A stretch of DNA of 64,000 nt from Neobacillus bataviensis LMG 21833 (GTDB taxonomy: Bacteria; Bacillota; Bacilli; Bacillales; Cytobacillaceae), in contig NZ_AJLS01000005.1 in the NCBI RefSeq assembly GCF_000307875.1, forward strand, positions 1-64,000. The letters run 5' to 3'. This document shows, piece after piece, positions 35,369 through 46,079 of this stretch (positions are counted from its first letter, which is position 1; the number at the start of each line of letters is the position of its first letter). Under the pieces are notes generated by a model. That model searched no databases. It was not told the DNA's origin and saw only the letters and a program-made list of their open reading frames with translations. The position numbers were made by a program, and so were the translations under genes.

Positions 35369-36301
35369 CTAATCACGTTGTCTTAAAAAGAAGAATTGGA
35401 TAGCAGAAACAGCCATAATACATAAACCCAGGATTACAGCCAGTGCTGCCCCAATACCAGCAATGGAAATTCCAGAACCAAATGCGTTCTCTTGAATGTA
35501 CATTAACAAAACTGTAGTTGAGCTTGTTGGTCCGCCTTTTGTTAACATGAGCGGTTGTCCATATACATTAAATTGCGCGATGGTTGTAATGACAACAGTA
35601 TATAATATTTGAGCTCTTATGCTCGGTAATGTGATTCTAAAGAATCTTTGTATACTATTTGCCCCGTCCATTGAGGCAGCTTCATATAAATCTTTTGAAA
35701 TACCGTTAAGAGCAGCCTGATAAATAATCATATTCGCACCGATTGTCCACCAAACAGTAACAGTCACTAATGTAATCCAAGCGTATGGCTGGGTAGCTAT
35801 CCAGTTCGTTTCTACATTAAGATAATGGTTAAGCGGTCCAAAAGAAACACTATAAAGCATAGAGAAAATAATCATGACTGCAGAAACGGAGAACAAAGTT
35901 GGCATGTAGAATAGTGCTTGAAAAAACTTCATCCCCTTCGGTTTTGTGTTAAGACCTGAAGCTAAAAGTAAAGGAACAATAATACAAGCAGGAACCGTAA
36001 AAAGTACAAACTTAAATGTATTTCCCAATCCGGTGCGTAGTTGATCGTAAAATGTAGACTCTTGATTAAATAATATTTCTTGATAATTAGCAAATCCTAC
36101 AAATTCGGGATCTCCTATTAGATCCCAGTTGGTAAATGAAATATAAATACCATATATAGTGGGAAAAAGAAAAAAAATTGCAAATAATATTAGATGTGGT
36201 CCGATGTAAAGATACGGAGAAAGATTAATCCGGTTTTTACCCGAATTTTTTTCTATTGCTGAAGACATATTTATTTCCTTGTTCACTCCAGTATTTATCA
36301 T
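35369..36301 (-). CDS. Carbohydrate ABC transporter permease (MalF/UgpA type)
   Basis: The 310-residue permease has six helices. The EAA loop is DLYEAASMDGANSIQRFFRITLPSIRAQILY, and the first periplasmic-side loop carries the common NWDLIGDPEFVGFANYQEILF segment. AGGAG lies nine bases ahead of the ATG at 36301; a second in-frame ATG at 36268 also has a weak site. It sits between the binding-protein gene and the partner permease. A 13-bp hairpin in the upstream gap may set the binding protein in excess. Confidence 0.93.
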   Translation of the reverse strand: MINTGVNKEINMSSAIEKNSGKNRINLSPYLYIGPHLILFAIFFLFPTIYGIYISFTNWDLIGDPEFVGFANYQEILFNQESTFYDQLRTGLGNTFKFVLFTVPACIIVPLLLASGLNTKPKGMKFFQALFYMPTLFSVSAVMIIFSMLYSVSFGPLNHYLNVETNWIATQPYAWITLVTVTVWWTIGANMIIYQAALNGISKDLYEAASMDGANSIQRFFRITLPSIRAQILYTVVITTIAQFNVYGQPLMLTKGGPTSSTTVLLMYIQENAFGSGISIAGIGAALAVILGLCIMAVSAIQFFFLRQRD

Positions 36302-36337
36302 AATTTTTAACTCCTATTCTTACGTTATCGAATAGAG

Positions 36338-36371
36338 AGAGAAATCCTTATGCTCTTATAAGGATTTCTCT
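36338..36371 (-). promoter_or_regulatory. Intercistronic hairpin between binding protein and permease genes
   Basis: A perfect 13-bp stem (AGAGAAATCCTTA with its complement, 8-nt loop) lies in the gap. It lacks a T-run, so it is more likely to protect the upstream mRNA 3' end or partially terminate than to stop transcription fully. Confidence 0.7.
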
Positions 36372-36417
36372 ATAATTCTGCTAACACCCAATATTAACAA
36401 ACTCATTTCTAGCAATT

Positions 36418-37686
36418 TTACTTTTTATTATTTGTGGCAATTTTATCCTCGACTGCCTTTTGAGCCGCTTTTAGTCCTTTATCAATATCCAATTTTCCAT
36501 ATATCGCATCACCGACCAATTTATCAATTTCTTCGGCTGCAAATCCATTATATTTATAATCAAAGATTTTAAGTGTATTTTGCATTTCAGGATTTTTCAC
36601 TAAAAATGATTGTGGTAATTCTTGATATTCAGGATTCTCTAATGTCGCTAATGCTGCCGGGTTTTGGCCAGCTTTAGCCCATGGAAGTGAATTTTCTCTG
36701 ACATAATCAAGGAAATCCATTATTCCCTTCGTCTTCTCTTCAGATCGATTTTTGTCCTTAAACATTACGAATTGATGTGAGGACGTCCAGTTTACAATTT
36801 TATCAGGTGAAATCTGAGGAAAGCTTGTTAAACCCCATTTTAAATTTTTCGCTTCATTTACACTATTTTGCATCCAAATACCTTCTGGGTAAAAGATTGC
36901 CTTACCGGATTTGAATAATTGACCTGGGTCTTCTCCATCCTTGTTAGCAATTTTGTCATCAACTAATCCTTTTAATAATTCTAATGCTTTCTTAGCTTCT
37001 GGCGTATTAAGAGTTGGTGTTTCACCGTCACTAGTGATATCTCCACCAAGTTGATTGTAAATCGATAAAAAGATTGGTCGCGTCCAAGTTATACCAATAC
37101 CGGTGATTTTATCTTTTTTAGACAATTCTCCAGCTGCTTTTATTTCATCAAAGGTAATCACGTTATCATCGAGTGCGTTTGGTGCATATTTTTCTAGTAA
37201 ATCCTTATTGTAATACATAACAAAACTGTGTACATCTAATGGAACACTATATCTACTTCCATTAAGATCACCAATGTTCCAACCTGCAGGTACATAGTTT
37301 TCAGCTTTAATTTCAGGATAATCAGCCAATTTATCGTCATAAGTTGTTAATAGGTCATTGTCAACAAACTGTTTAATTCTCTCAGCATGGACAATTGTAA
37401 GATCAGGGATACCTTTTCCAGAGTTAACGACTGTTGGAATCTTTTTATACATATCATCAGCTTGAATTGATACATTCTTTATCTGGAATTTTGGATTTGT
37501 CTTGTTATATTCATTAACGATTTGTTTCATATTTTCGCCATCAGGCCCTGTAAACGGATTCCAATAAACAATTTCATTTTTAGCTGAAGAAGAACCCCCG
37601 GAACCTGAACTAGATGAACTGCATCCTGTTAAAGCCATCATCACCACAAAAAGTATAGAGAACATTAATACTGATATTTTCCTCAT
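36418..37686 (-). CDS. Sugar ABC transporter substrate-binding lipoprotein
   Basis: Family 1 extracellular solute-binding protein of 422 residues. The signal peptide ends in the lipobox LTGC (Cys22), then a Ser/Gly-rich linker. The mature region shows IVYWNPFTGPDGENMKQIVNEYNKTNPKFQIKNV, a typical start of oligosaccharide binders, and later GKAIFYPEGIWMQNSV. It would capture arabino- or xylo-oligosaccharides released by the secreted GH43 and pass them to the two permeases. GGGGG precedes the ATG. It is the first gene of the transporter operon. Confidence 0.93.
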   Translation of the reverse strand: MRKISVLMFSILFVVMMALTGCSSSSSGSGGSSSAKNEIVYWNPFTGPDGENMKQIVNEYNKTNPKFQIKNVSIQADDMYKKIPTVVNSGKGIPDLTIVHAERIKQFVDNDLLTTYDDKLADYPEIKAENYVPAGWNIGDLNGSRYSVPLDVHSFVMYYNKDLLEKYAPNALDDNVITFDEIKAAGELSKKDKITGIGITWTRPIFLSIYNQLGGDITSDGETPTLNTPEAKKALELLKGLVDDKIANKDGEDPGQLFKSGKAIFYPEGIWMQNSVNEAKNLKWGLTSFPQISPDKIVNWTSSHQFVMFKDKNRSEEKTKGIMDFLDYVRENSLPWAKAGQNPAALATLENPEYQELPQSFLVKNPEMQNTLKIFDYKYNGFAAEEIDKLVGDAIYGKLDIDKGLKAAQKAVEDKIATNNKK

Positions 37687-37757
37687 TGGTTTTCCCCCTG
37701 ATTTTTTTATAATAAAACTGAAACCCTACTAACAACTTGAAACCTGTACCCCCTCCC

Positions 37758-37776
37758 AATTAAATACAGTTTAATT
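37758..37776. promoter_or_regulatory. Inverted repeat upstream of the binding-protein gene
   Basis: AATTAAA and TTTAATT flank a 5-base centre, about 70 bases before the start codon. It may be an operator, but it differs from the repeats at the GH2 and araR-like promoters. Confidence 0.3.
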
Positions 37777-37823
37777 AATAGCAAGTACACTTTTGAATAA
37801 ATATTTTACTATATATAGCTCCA

Positions 37824-37854
37824 ATTGGCTGAACTTTTAAAATTTTCAGCCAAT
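37824..37854 (-). terminator. Hairpin behind the GH2 gene
   Basis: ATTGGCTGAA pairs with TTCAGCCAAT around an 11-base loop, some 30 bases past the GH2 stop codon. There is no clear T-run, so termination may be weak or factor-assisted. Confidence 0.5.
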
Positions 37855-37884
37855 GGGGATTATACTTAATGATCAATGTGGCAA

Positions 37885-39642
37885 TTATTTGTTGTTAATT
37901 GCCCTGATTTTGTTTATGTCTACTTTGGCTGCTCGATTTTCCTTTAATAAGCCATTAATCTCTTGCTGCACATCGGTAATTTGTGTATAGCAAAATCCAC
38001 TAATATATGGTGTATCTTTTATTGCTTGAGTAATAGATTCATAACGATGTAAGAACTCTTCCTCACTCTTTACCTGATTACCATAGCCCCAGCCTTTTTC
38101 AGAATTGAATGCAATGCCGCCATATTCACTAATAATGATTGGCTGACCGTTATATTTATAACCCTGTGCCATCGCATGTTTAAAATTATTAAATGCTATA
38201 TCGTTTTTAACTACTTTTTCTTTATCGTTATATCGTTTTAAAAATTCATCACCATATTCTACATAATCATGTAACGAAATAATGTCTGAAACGGTATGCT
38301 CCCAGCCATCGTTTACAATAACAGGCCTCATGCTATCAATAGCTTTTGTTAGATGATAGATTCCTTCTGTGAATTTTTGCTGCTTATGGTTTGTATAAAT
38401 ATTTTTCACACCCCAAGATTCATTAAACGGTGTCCATGTAATGATGCATGGATGATTATAATGTTGTTTAACAACTTCTATCCATTCCTCTGTAAAATTC
38501 TGAACTGCCTCATCTGAAAACTCATAGGTTGCAGCCATTTCAGACCACACAAGTAGACCTTTTTTATCGGCCCAATAAAGATAGCGCTGATCTTCCACTT
38601 TCATATGCTTCCTTACTCCGTTAAAGCCCATCTCCATTGTCCGGTCAATATCCTCAATAATTGCTTCTTCTGAAGGCGGTGTTAAATGGGACTCTTCCCA
38701 ATACCCCTGATCTAAAATTAGCTTTTGATAGAGTGGAATATTATTCAATAAAACATTCCCATTCTCGATTGAAACCTTTCTCATTCCAAAATATGACCTT
38801 ACAGAATCTATGACTTCACCGTTTTTGTATAAAGTAAATTCTACATCATATAAATTGGGGGCTTGTGGACTCCAAAGGATCACTCTCCAATGGTGAAATT
38901 CACTTGCAATATTTGTCTTGATTGTTTGATATGGACGATTAACCGTTTGCTCAAATGCTCTAATTGACTCACCTTTAAATGAAATAGTGGTTTTTAAGAC
39001 TAAAGATGGATCAATGTTTCCCGACACTTCATAGGCAATTTCCACTGATTCTGTATCAATATCTGGTGTGATTTTTACAGCTTGAACATGTGCTTCATTT
39101 AAAAACTCAAGCCAGACTGTTTGCCAAATTCCCGTTGTTTGAACATACCAGCATTCATAACTATCATCTAACCATCTTTGTTTTCCTCTTGGCTGGAAAC
39201 AGCTTTGACTATCTTCAATTTTCACTACAATATTTAATTCATTTTTCTCATTTAAATAATCAGTTATATTAAAAGAGAAAGCGATTTGCCCACCTTTTCT
39301 TTCACCAACAAAAGTGCCGTTTACCCATAACTTTGTAATATAATCAGCTGCTTGGAAATGAAGTATTACATTCTTTTTTTCATACTCACTAGGAAGAATT
39401 ACGCTTTTTTGATACCAGACAGCTGGACAAAATACTTCTTCACCAATACCACTGGCTTTTGTTTCATATGTAAAAGGGACAATAATTTTTTTATCAAAAT
39501 TTGATTCCTGGAACCACTGTTCCTTTTCACCTAGGTTCTCTCTATCAAACTTAAAATTCCATTCGCCATTTAAATTCATCCAGTCTGCCCTTTCGAATTG
39601 GGGACGAGGATATTCACTTCTTGGAATGTTCTTTTCAGTCAT
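37885..39642 (-). CDS. Glycoside hydrolase family 2 (beta-galactosidase/glucuronidase-like)
   Basis: Cytosolic 585-residue GH2 enzyme, shorter than LacZ. The order is N-terminal jelly-roll (about 10-185, with DWMNLNGEWNFKF and LHFQAADYITKLWVNG), immunoglobulin-like domain (about 186-288) and TIM barrel (about 290-585). Glu408 in TPFNESWG is the predicted acid/base and Glu506 in IISEYGG the nucleophile. Substrate could be a beta-galactoside, glucuronide or a relative found as side chain on hemicellulose. The ATG at 39642 follows AGGAG; no signal peptide. The upstream region holds a cre-like site and an inverted repeat. Confidence 0.9.
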   Translation of the reverse strand: MTEKNIPRSEYPRPQFERADWMNLNGEWNFKFDRENLGEKEQWFQESNFDKKIIVPFTYETKASGIGEEVFCPAVWYQKSVILPSEYEKKNVILHFQAADYITKLWVNGTFVGERKGGQIAFSFNITDYLNEKNELNIVVKIEDSQSCFQPRGKQRWLDDSYECWYVQTTGIWQTVWLEFLNEAHVQAVKITPDIDTESVEIAYEVSGNIDPSLVLKTTISFKGESIRAFEQTVNRPYQTIKTNIASEFHHWRVILWSPQAPNLYDVEFTLYKNGEVIDSVRSYFGMRKVSIENGNVLLNNIPLYQKLILDQGYWEESHLTPPSEEAIIEDIDRTMEMGFNGVRKHMKVEDQRYLYWADKKGLLVWSEMAATYEFSDEAVQNFTEEWIEVVKQHYNHPCIITWTPFNESWGVKNIYTNHKQQKFTEGIYHLTKAIDSMRPVIVNDGWEHTVSDIISLHDYVEYGDEFLKRYNDKEKVVKNDIAFNNFKHAMAQGYKYNGQPIIISEYGGIAFNSEKGWGYGNQVKSEEEFLHRYESITQAIKDTPYISGFCYTQITDVQQEINGLLKENRAAKVDINKIRAINNK

Positions 39643-39695
39643 TTTATATAACTCCTTTTTTAGCATTTATGAAAAACTTCAGTTAATTCAGTTTT

Positions 39696-39709
39696 TGAAA
39701 GTGTTTACA
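39696..39709. promoter_or_regulatory. cre-like site upstream of GH2 gene
   Basis: TGAAAGTGTTTACA matches the CcpA operator consensus TGWAANCGNTNWCA except for T in place of C in the central CG. It lies about 55 bases before the GH2 start codon, where it could mediate carbon catabolite repression. Confidence 0.7.
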
Positions 39710-39741
39710 TTCACATCTTATATTAAGTTTTTTACTGTTAA

Positions 39742-39759
39742 TATACTAAACTTAGTATA
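39742..39759. promoter_or_regulatory. Perfect inverted repeat in the GH2 promoter region
   Basis: TATACTAA and TTAGTATA flank AC. It lies downstream of a TTGAAA hexamer and upstream of the cre-like site, so it is a good candidate operator for the adjacent AraR-like repressor. Confidence 0.6.
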
Positions 39760-39811
39760 AAATATACTTTTCAAGAAAAAAGGTATTTTTTCATATCTAA
39801 CTCTTCCTACT

Positions 39812-39874
39812 TTAAAAAAGATAAAACCCAAACAAGGACAGCGGATCATGCCTACGTTTGGGTTTTATCATCTT
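39812..39874 (-). terminator. Terminator of the araR-like gene
   Basis: GATAAAACCCAAAC pairs perfectly with GTTTGGGTTTTATC (14 bp, 22-nt loop); on the minus strand it is followed by TTTTTTAAAG. Confidence 0.88.
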
Positions 39875-39889
39875 TTATTGTATCTAAAG

Positions 39890-40975
39890 CTATGTTAGGA
39901 TCTTTTCCAACAATTCACGCTCACTTAAAATAAGTTCAACAGGGACATACATTCTTTTCGGCTCATAAATACCTTCAAGTTGTTCTAAAAGCAAATCAAC
40001 TGTTTTTTTACTACATTTTTCAATATCCTGTTTTATAAACGTAACTCCAGAAATACCTGGTGAATCAAAGGTTAGTAATTCAATTTCTCTGCCTGTCTCG
40101 CTCTTTAGAGAACTTATGGCTAAATGAGTATAAACCGCTAATTCAGCATTCATGGTAAAAATTGCTGTCATTTCAGGTTTACTGATTAGAAACTCTTTAA
40201 TGAGCTTGGGAGTTTTATTCTGAGAAATATCATTGAAACTAAGTGTTAGCCAAAGATTCTTATTAATGGTTGTTCCCCGTTTTAAAAAGGCGTTTTCAAA
40301 CCCCTTAGCCCTCTCGTCAGTCACTGTATTAGTAATGATTGGAGATATAAGCCCTATATGCTTATGACCTTTATTTAATAAGTATGAAACTGCTTCTAGA
40401 GTCCCAGCTTTATTTTCAGAGGTCACGCTGTACGTTAAAATATTCTCCATATATCTATCAATTAATACAAATGGAAATTTATCCAGTGAAAGCCTTAGTA
40501 CAGCATCATTATATGTTTCTTTTTCTGTAGGAAAAATAATCATTCCCTTTATATCCATTTTTCTAAACATCTCAATTGCATCTGCTTCTTCAAACTGAGA
40601 CTCTCTTGTTATCTTAATAATAAGATGATGACCATTCTTTGAGACGTATTTCTCAATATAATTGACAAATTCTTGTTCAATTCTTGTTTTCATACTAGGA
40701 AGAATAAGGCCTATTAACCCTTCCTGTTCATACGCTGGTCTGATTGAAGTCGTAAGGTCACTTTCACAAACAAAGGTTCCTCTCCCTTTAATTCTTTCAA
40801 CTATCCCTTCTTCAGCAAGGCCGACAAGTGCATTTTTAGTAGTAATCTGACTAACATGGAATTTTTCAGTTAACTCCTTTTCCGAGGGTACACGGTCACC
40901 TACTCGCAGCTTACCCGACTGTATTTGCTCTTTGATTTTATTTTTGATTTGTTGATACAGAGGTTCATTCTTAAT
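39890..40975 (-). CDS. AraR-like transcription repressor: GntR helix-turn-helix plus LacI-type sensor (probable ATT start)
   Basis: Starting at ATT 40975 the product has 361 residues, the length of B. subtilis AraR. Residues 1-70 form a GntR winged helix (EPLYQQIKNKIKEQIQSGKL, RVPSEKELTEKFHVS, KGRGTFV). From about 85 the LacI-type periplasmic-binding fold follows (GLIGLILPSM, MIIFPTE, PFVLIDRY, GHKHIGLISP, AIFTMNAELAVY). A GGTGA Shine-Dalgarno lies six bases before the ATT; in-frame stops lie just upstream and the first ATG (40693) would delete the DNA-binding domain. Its effector is probably a pentose such as arabinose. Its own promoter overlaps a long inverted repeat. Confidence 0.87.
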   Translation of the reverse strand: MKNEPLYQQIKNKIKEQIQSGKLRVGDRVPSEKELTEKFHVSQITTKNALVGLAEEGIVERIKGRGTFVCESDLTTSIRPAYEQEGLIGLILPSMKTRIEQEFVNYIEKYVSKNGHHLIIKITRESQFEEADAIEMFRKMDIKGMIIFPTEKETYNDAVLRLSLDKFPFVLIDRYMENILTYSVTSENKAGTLEAVSYLLNKGHKHIGLISPIITNTVTDERAKGFENAFLKRGTTINKNLWLTLSFNDISQNKTPKLIKEFLISKPEMTAIFTMNAELAVYTHLAISSLKSETGREIELLTFDSPGISGVTFIKQDIEKCSKKTVDLLLEQLEGIYEPKRMYVPVELILSERELLEKILT

Positions 40976-41010
40976 CCCAACTCACCCTTAGCTTATAATA
41001 ATCTAACTTA

Positions 41011-41047
41011 TATTAAGTATATTAATACTTAATATATCTTTTTACAA
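41011..41047 (-). promoter_or_regulatory. Promoter and overlapping operator of the araR-like gene
   Basis: TTGTAA (41047-41042) and TAATAT (41024-41019) are 17 bases apart on the minus strand. A palindrome with arms TATTAAGTAT and ATACTTAATA around ATTA (41011-41034) covers the -10 element, as expected for autorepression. Confidence 0.75.
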
Positions 41048-41060
41048 CCTCATTAAACTA

Positions 41061-41102
41061 AAAAAAGCCTTCAATCCCTATTTTAGGAACGAAGGCTTTT
41101 TT
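41061..41102 (-). terminator. Terminator of rocA-type gene
   Basis: AAAAAAGCCTTC pairs with GAAGGCTTTTTT across an 18-base loop. On the minus strand it ends in TTTTTT and separates the dehydrogenase gene from the regulator. Confidence 0.88.
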
Positions 41103-41144
41103 ATTGTTATTCATTTAAATACTAGAAATTTTTATTTCTTCGAC

Positions 41145-42692
41145 TTAATACATTTCTGAAGTTGTCTTTGCTTGCATGTGAAGCAATAAGTAGTCTGGAC
41201 CGCCTGCTTTTGAGTCAGTTCCCGACATGTTGAAACCGCCGAATGGCTGGTAACCAACGATTGCACCTGTACAAGAACGGTTAAAGTATAGGTTTCCAAC
41301 ATGGAAATCTTCACGAGCTTGTTCTTGGTGCGCGCGGTTTTTCGTGATGACAGCACCTGTTAAACCATACTCTGTATTGTTGGCAATTTCGATTGCTTCC
41401 GTGAAATCTTTTGCTTTTGTGAATCCAACAACTGGGCCAAAGATTTCTTCCTGCATAATACGGGCAGTTGGAGAAAGGTCAGCAATAATCGTTGGTTTGA
41501 TGAAGTAGCCTTTGGAATTATCACCTTCGCCGCCTGTCATCAGTTTGCCTTCACCCTTGCCAATTTCAATGTATTCCGTAATTTTCTTAAATGCATTATT
41601 ATCGTTTACTGGACCCATGAACGTACCTTGCTCAGTTGGATCACCAACCGTTAATTGATTGGTTAATTCCACCGCACGGTTCAATACTTGATCATAGACA
41701 TCTTCAACAATAACAGCACGAGAGCAGGCAGAACATTTTTGACCGGAGAAGCCGAATGCACCGGCAACGATGGATTGTGCAGCCAGTTCAAGATCCGCAT
41801 CACTGTCAACGACAATCGTATCTTTCCCGCCCATTTCTGCAATCAAACGCTTCATCCAAACTTGACCTTTGTTCACCTTAGAAGAACGGTCGAAAATACG
41901 AAGACCAACATCACGAGAACCGGTAAAGCTGATGAAACGAGTATCTTTATGATCAACTAAATAGTCGCCCACTTCGGCACCGCTTCCCGGTACGAAGTTT
42001 AATACGCCTTTTGGAAGACCCGCTTCTTCCATTACTTCAACAAACTTTGCAGCAATAATCGGAGTTGTGGAAGCTGGTTTTAATAGCACCGTATTTCCTG
42101 ACACGATTGCTGCTACCGTTGTTCCTGCCATGATTGCAAACGGGAAGTTCCATGGTGAAATAATAATGCCCACACCCAATGGAATATAATCATAACGATT
42201 AAATTCATTTGGACGACTTTGTACTGGTACACCATCTTTAAGTGCCAGCATTTGGCGGCCATAATATTCTAGAAAGTCAATTCCTTCAGCAGTATCTGCA
42301 TCTGCTTCTCTCCATGGCTTACCTGCTTCTTTTGTCATTAGAGCTGAAAATTCGTGCTTTCGGCGGCGAATGATGGCAGCCGCTTTAAATAGAACATCCG
42401 CTCTAACCTCTGGCTTTGTTTTTCTCCATGTTTTAAATGCTTCGACCGCAGCCTGCATCGCTTTTTCCGCCAGCTCCTGGTTTGCTTTGGATACTCGGCC
42501 GATTATTTCTTCTTTATTTGATGGATTATAAGAAACGATTTTATCTTCCGTTGCGATTCTTTCCCCGTCGATCACAAGGTCGTAATCCTGACCTAAATAA
42601 CCTTCCACAGTTTCTAATGCCTTAAGATAGGCCTGACGATTTTCTTCAATTGTAAAATCGGTAAATGGTTCATGTTTGTAAGGTTGTATCAT
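41145..42692 (-). CDS. rocA: L-glutamate gamma-semialdehyde dehydrogenase (RocA/PutC type)
   Basis: Oxidises glutamate semialdehyde (pyrroline-5-carboxylate) to glutamate, the last step of proline and arginine breakdown. The 515-residue aldehyde dehydrogenase has [20 protein letters not shown], the NAD loop [15 protein letters not shown], the catalytic Glu in AEMGGKD and the catalytic Cys in GQKCSACSR, plus [13 protein letters not shown]. The opening [19 protein letters not shown] is typical of this subfamily. No proline dehydrogenase gene is adjacent. Its promoter lies just behind the camS terminator and is overlapped by a cre-like site. Confidence 0.93.
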   Translation of the reverse strand: MIQPYKHEPFTDFTIEENRQAYLKALETVEGYLGQDYDLVIDGERIATEDKIVSYNPSNKEEIIGRVSKANQELAEKAMQAAVEAFKTWRKTKPEVRADVLFKAAAIIRRRKHEFSALMTKEAGKPWREADADTAEGIDFLEYYGRQMLALKDGVPVQSRPNEFNRYDYIPLGVGIIISPWNFPFAIMAGTTVAAIVSGNTVLLKPASTTPIIAAKFVEVMEEAGLPKGVLNFVPGSGAEVGDYLVDHKDTRFISFTGSRDVGLRIFDRSSKVNKGQVWMKRLIAEMGGKDTIVVDSDADLELAAQSIVAGAFGFSGQKCSACSRAVIVEDVYDQVLNRAVELTNQLTVGDPTEQGTFMGPVNDNNAFKKITEYIEIGKGEGKLMTGGEGDNSKGYFIKPTIIADLSPTARIMQEEIFGPVVGFTKAKDFTEAIEIANNTEYGLTGAVITKNRAHQEQAREDFHVGNLYFNRSCTGAIVGYQPFGGFNMSGTDSKAGGPDYLLLHMQAKTTSEMY

Positions 42693-42716
42693 TTCTAAAC
42701 CCCTCCTACATATGTA

Positions 42717-42730
42717 TTAAAACGTTTACA
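42717..42730. promoter_or_regulatory. cre-like site at +5 of the rocA transcript
   Basis: On the minus strand TGTAAACGTTTTAA agrees with the CcpA operator except at the last CA. It lies at about +5 to +18 of the predicted transcript, a roadblock position. Confidence 0.65.
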
Positions 42731-42740
42731 CCCAAAATCC

Positions 42741-42769
42741 ATTCTACATGATTCACTTATTAGTATCAA
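42741..42769 (-). promoter_or_regulatory. Sigma-A promoter of rocA
   Basis: TTGATA (42769-42764), a 17-base spacer and TAGAAT (42746-42741) on the minus strand form a near-consensus vegetative promoter starting near 42734. Confidence 0.82.
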
Positions 42770-42775
42770 ATAGAA

Positions 42776-42801
42776 AAGACCCAGCGCACCCGCTGGATCT
42801 T
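42776..42801 (-). terminator. Terminator of the pcrB-pcrA-ligA-camS operon
   Basis: CCAGCG pairs with CGCTGG, extended by AAGA/TCTT across one mismatch; on the minus strand it ends in TCTTTTCTA directly behind camS. Confidence 0.8.
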
Positions 42802-42802
42802 A

Positions 42803-43960
42803 TTAGTAAATATATACGAATGGTTCGTTTTCATTGGCCTTTCGCACAATCAATGCTTCCGGACCGTCAACAGAGGTAACACTTACTGAAACAGAAAGAT
42901 ACTTAGGAAAATGTTCCATTACTAACCCTGTCACGTATTGAGCAAACCCAATTCCCTCCGTTTTTCCATAGAATTGGATAGGAATGGTAATGTTTAAGTC
43001 CTGCAACTGATCGCCAACGTAAAAAGCTCTGCCAATGACCCCATTAAAGTTAGGAAAATATTCCTCTACGTCCTGCTTAAAGTTTAAAAAGGCGATTGTA
43101 TCATCACGGTGATCATTTTGCGCTTCAGTTGACGGGAATAAGTAGTATTTTTCATCTACCTTTTCCCAGCCATTTAAACTTGAGCTCCCCTGGTCAACAG
43201 TGGTATAGGCAAAAAAATGGCCTGGTGTCACAGAGGATTTACTTTCTTGTTCAAATAAAGCAACTGTTATCGGAACATCCCTCAAAGTTTTCGTTGCACG
43301 GGCTCGTTTGACCACTTCTTCGGCTAATTTCTTTCCTTCACTTTCCATTTCAGCAAACTCAATCTTCTTCTCGAGAGTATCACCATCAGGCGTTATTTTA
43401 TAATAATAGATTGAGTTCATCGCAAGACCAAACGTGACTCCGGCAAGTTTAACATTCCCTTTATCATCTTTAGTCAGATAGTCATGTTCTAAAATATGCG
43501 CTAGATAAATCGGGCTTGATGGATCCGTACCAGCGGCACTGGTATCTACTGGGTTTAGTCCGATATTATCTTCCGACTTCATATTTTTTGCCTTTACCTG
43601 TTCTTCAGTATATTGGCGGTTTAGCCACTGCCTAACGGTCTTTGCTTTAATTTCTTGACCTTCTCGGAAAAGATACTTGTCGGTATCGAAGCTATTCTGA
43701 GCAATTCGCATTAAACCCATTTCAAACTCATTTAAGTCATAACGTGTATTGATATTATTGACGACCAATCCACGTGCTTCCCCCGGCTGAAATGGCAGAA
43801 TGGTCCGGTAATACTTGTCCGATATATTATATTTAGGAATAATCGCCTTCCCTTTCACTTTCTCCTTTGTTTGAACAGCTTCATTTTGCTTTTGAAAGTT
43901 TGGTGCACAGGCACTCAGCAAAAAGACAAGGGAGAGAGCGAGCAATGAGAATTTCCTCAC
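42803..43960 (-). CDS. camS: CamS-family sex-pheromone-type lipoprotein
   Basis: Equivalent of B. subtilis YerH and Staphylococcus/Enterococcus CamS lipoproteins. Its lipoprotein signal peptide, RKFSLLALSLVFLLSAC (Cys18), in enterococci-related genera can release a peptide pheromone. The 385-residue body includes YRTILPFQPGEARGLVVNN, DTSAAGTDPSSPIYLAHILEHDYL and ITVALFEQES, typical of the family. The cellular role in bacilli is unclear. It follows ligA by 13 bases, the gene order conserved in B. subtilis, and ends the operon. Confidence 0.92.
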   Translation of the reverse strand: MRKFSLLALSLVFLLSACAPNFQKQNEAVQTKEKVKGKAIIPKYNISDKYYRTILPFQPGEARGLVVNNINTRYDLNEFEMGLMRIAQNSFDTDKYLFREGQEIKAKTVRQWLNRQYTEEQVKAKNMKSEDNIGLNPVDTSAAGTDPSSPIYLAHILEHDYLTKDDKGNVKLAGVTFGLAMNSIYYYKITPDGDTLEKKIEFAEMESEGKKLAEEVVKRARATKTLRDVPITVALFEQESKSSVTPGHFFAYTTVDQGSSSLNGWEKVDEKYYLFPSTEAQNDHRDDTIAFLNFKQDVEEYFPNFNGVIGRAFYVGDQLQDLNITIPIQFYGKTEGIGFAQYVTGLVMEHFPKYLSVSVSVTSVDGPEALIVRKANENEPFVYIY

Positions 43961-43973
43961 GTCAATCCACCTC

Positions 43974-46052
<2,079 letters not shown>

Positions 46053-46079
46053 AACTCTGCCTCTGATTAACGTATCATT

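Noticed and set aside
26238-41000. Mobile element carrying the sugar island
   Set aside because: I found no transposase, integrase, terminal repeats or tRNA target at the edges; ordinary lateral gain or gene gathering cannot be told apart from this sequence.
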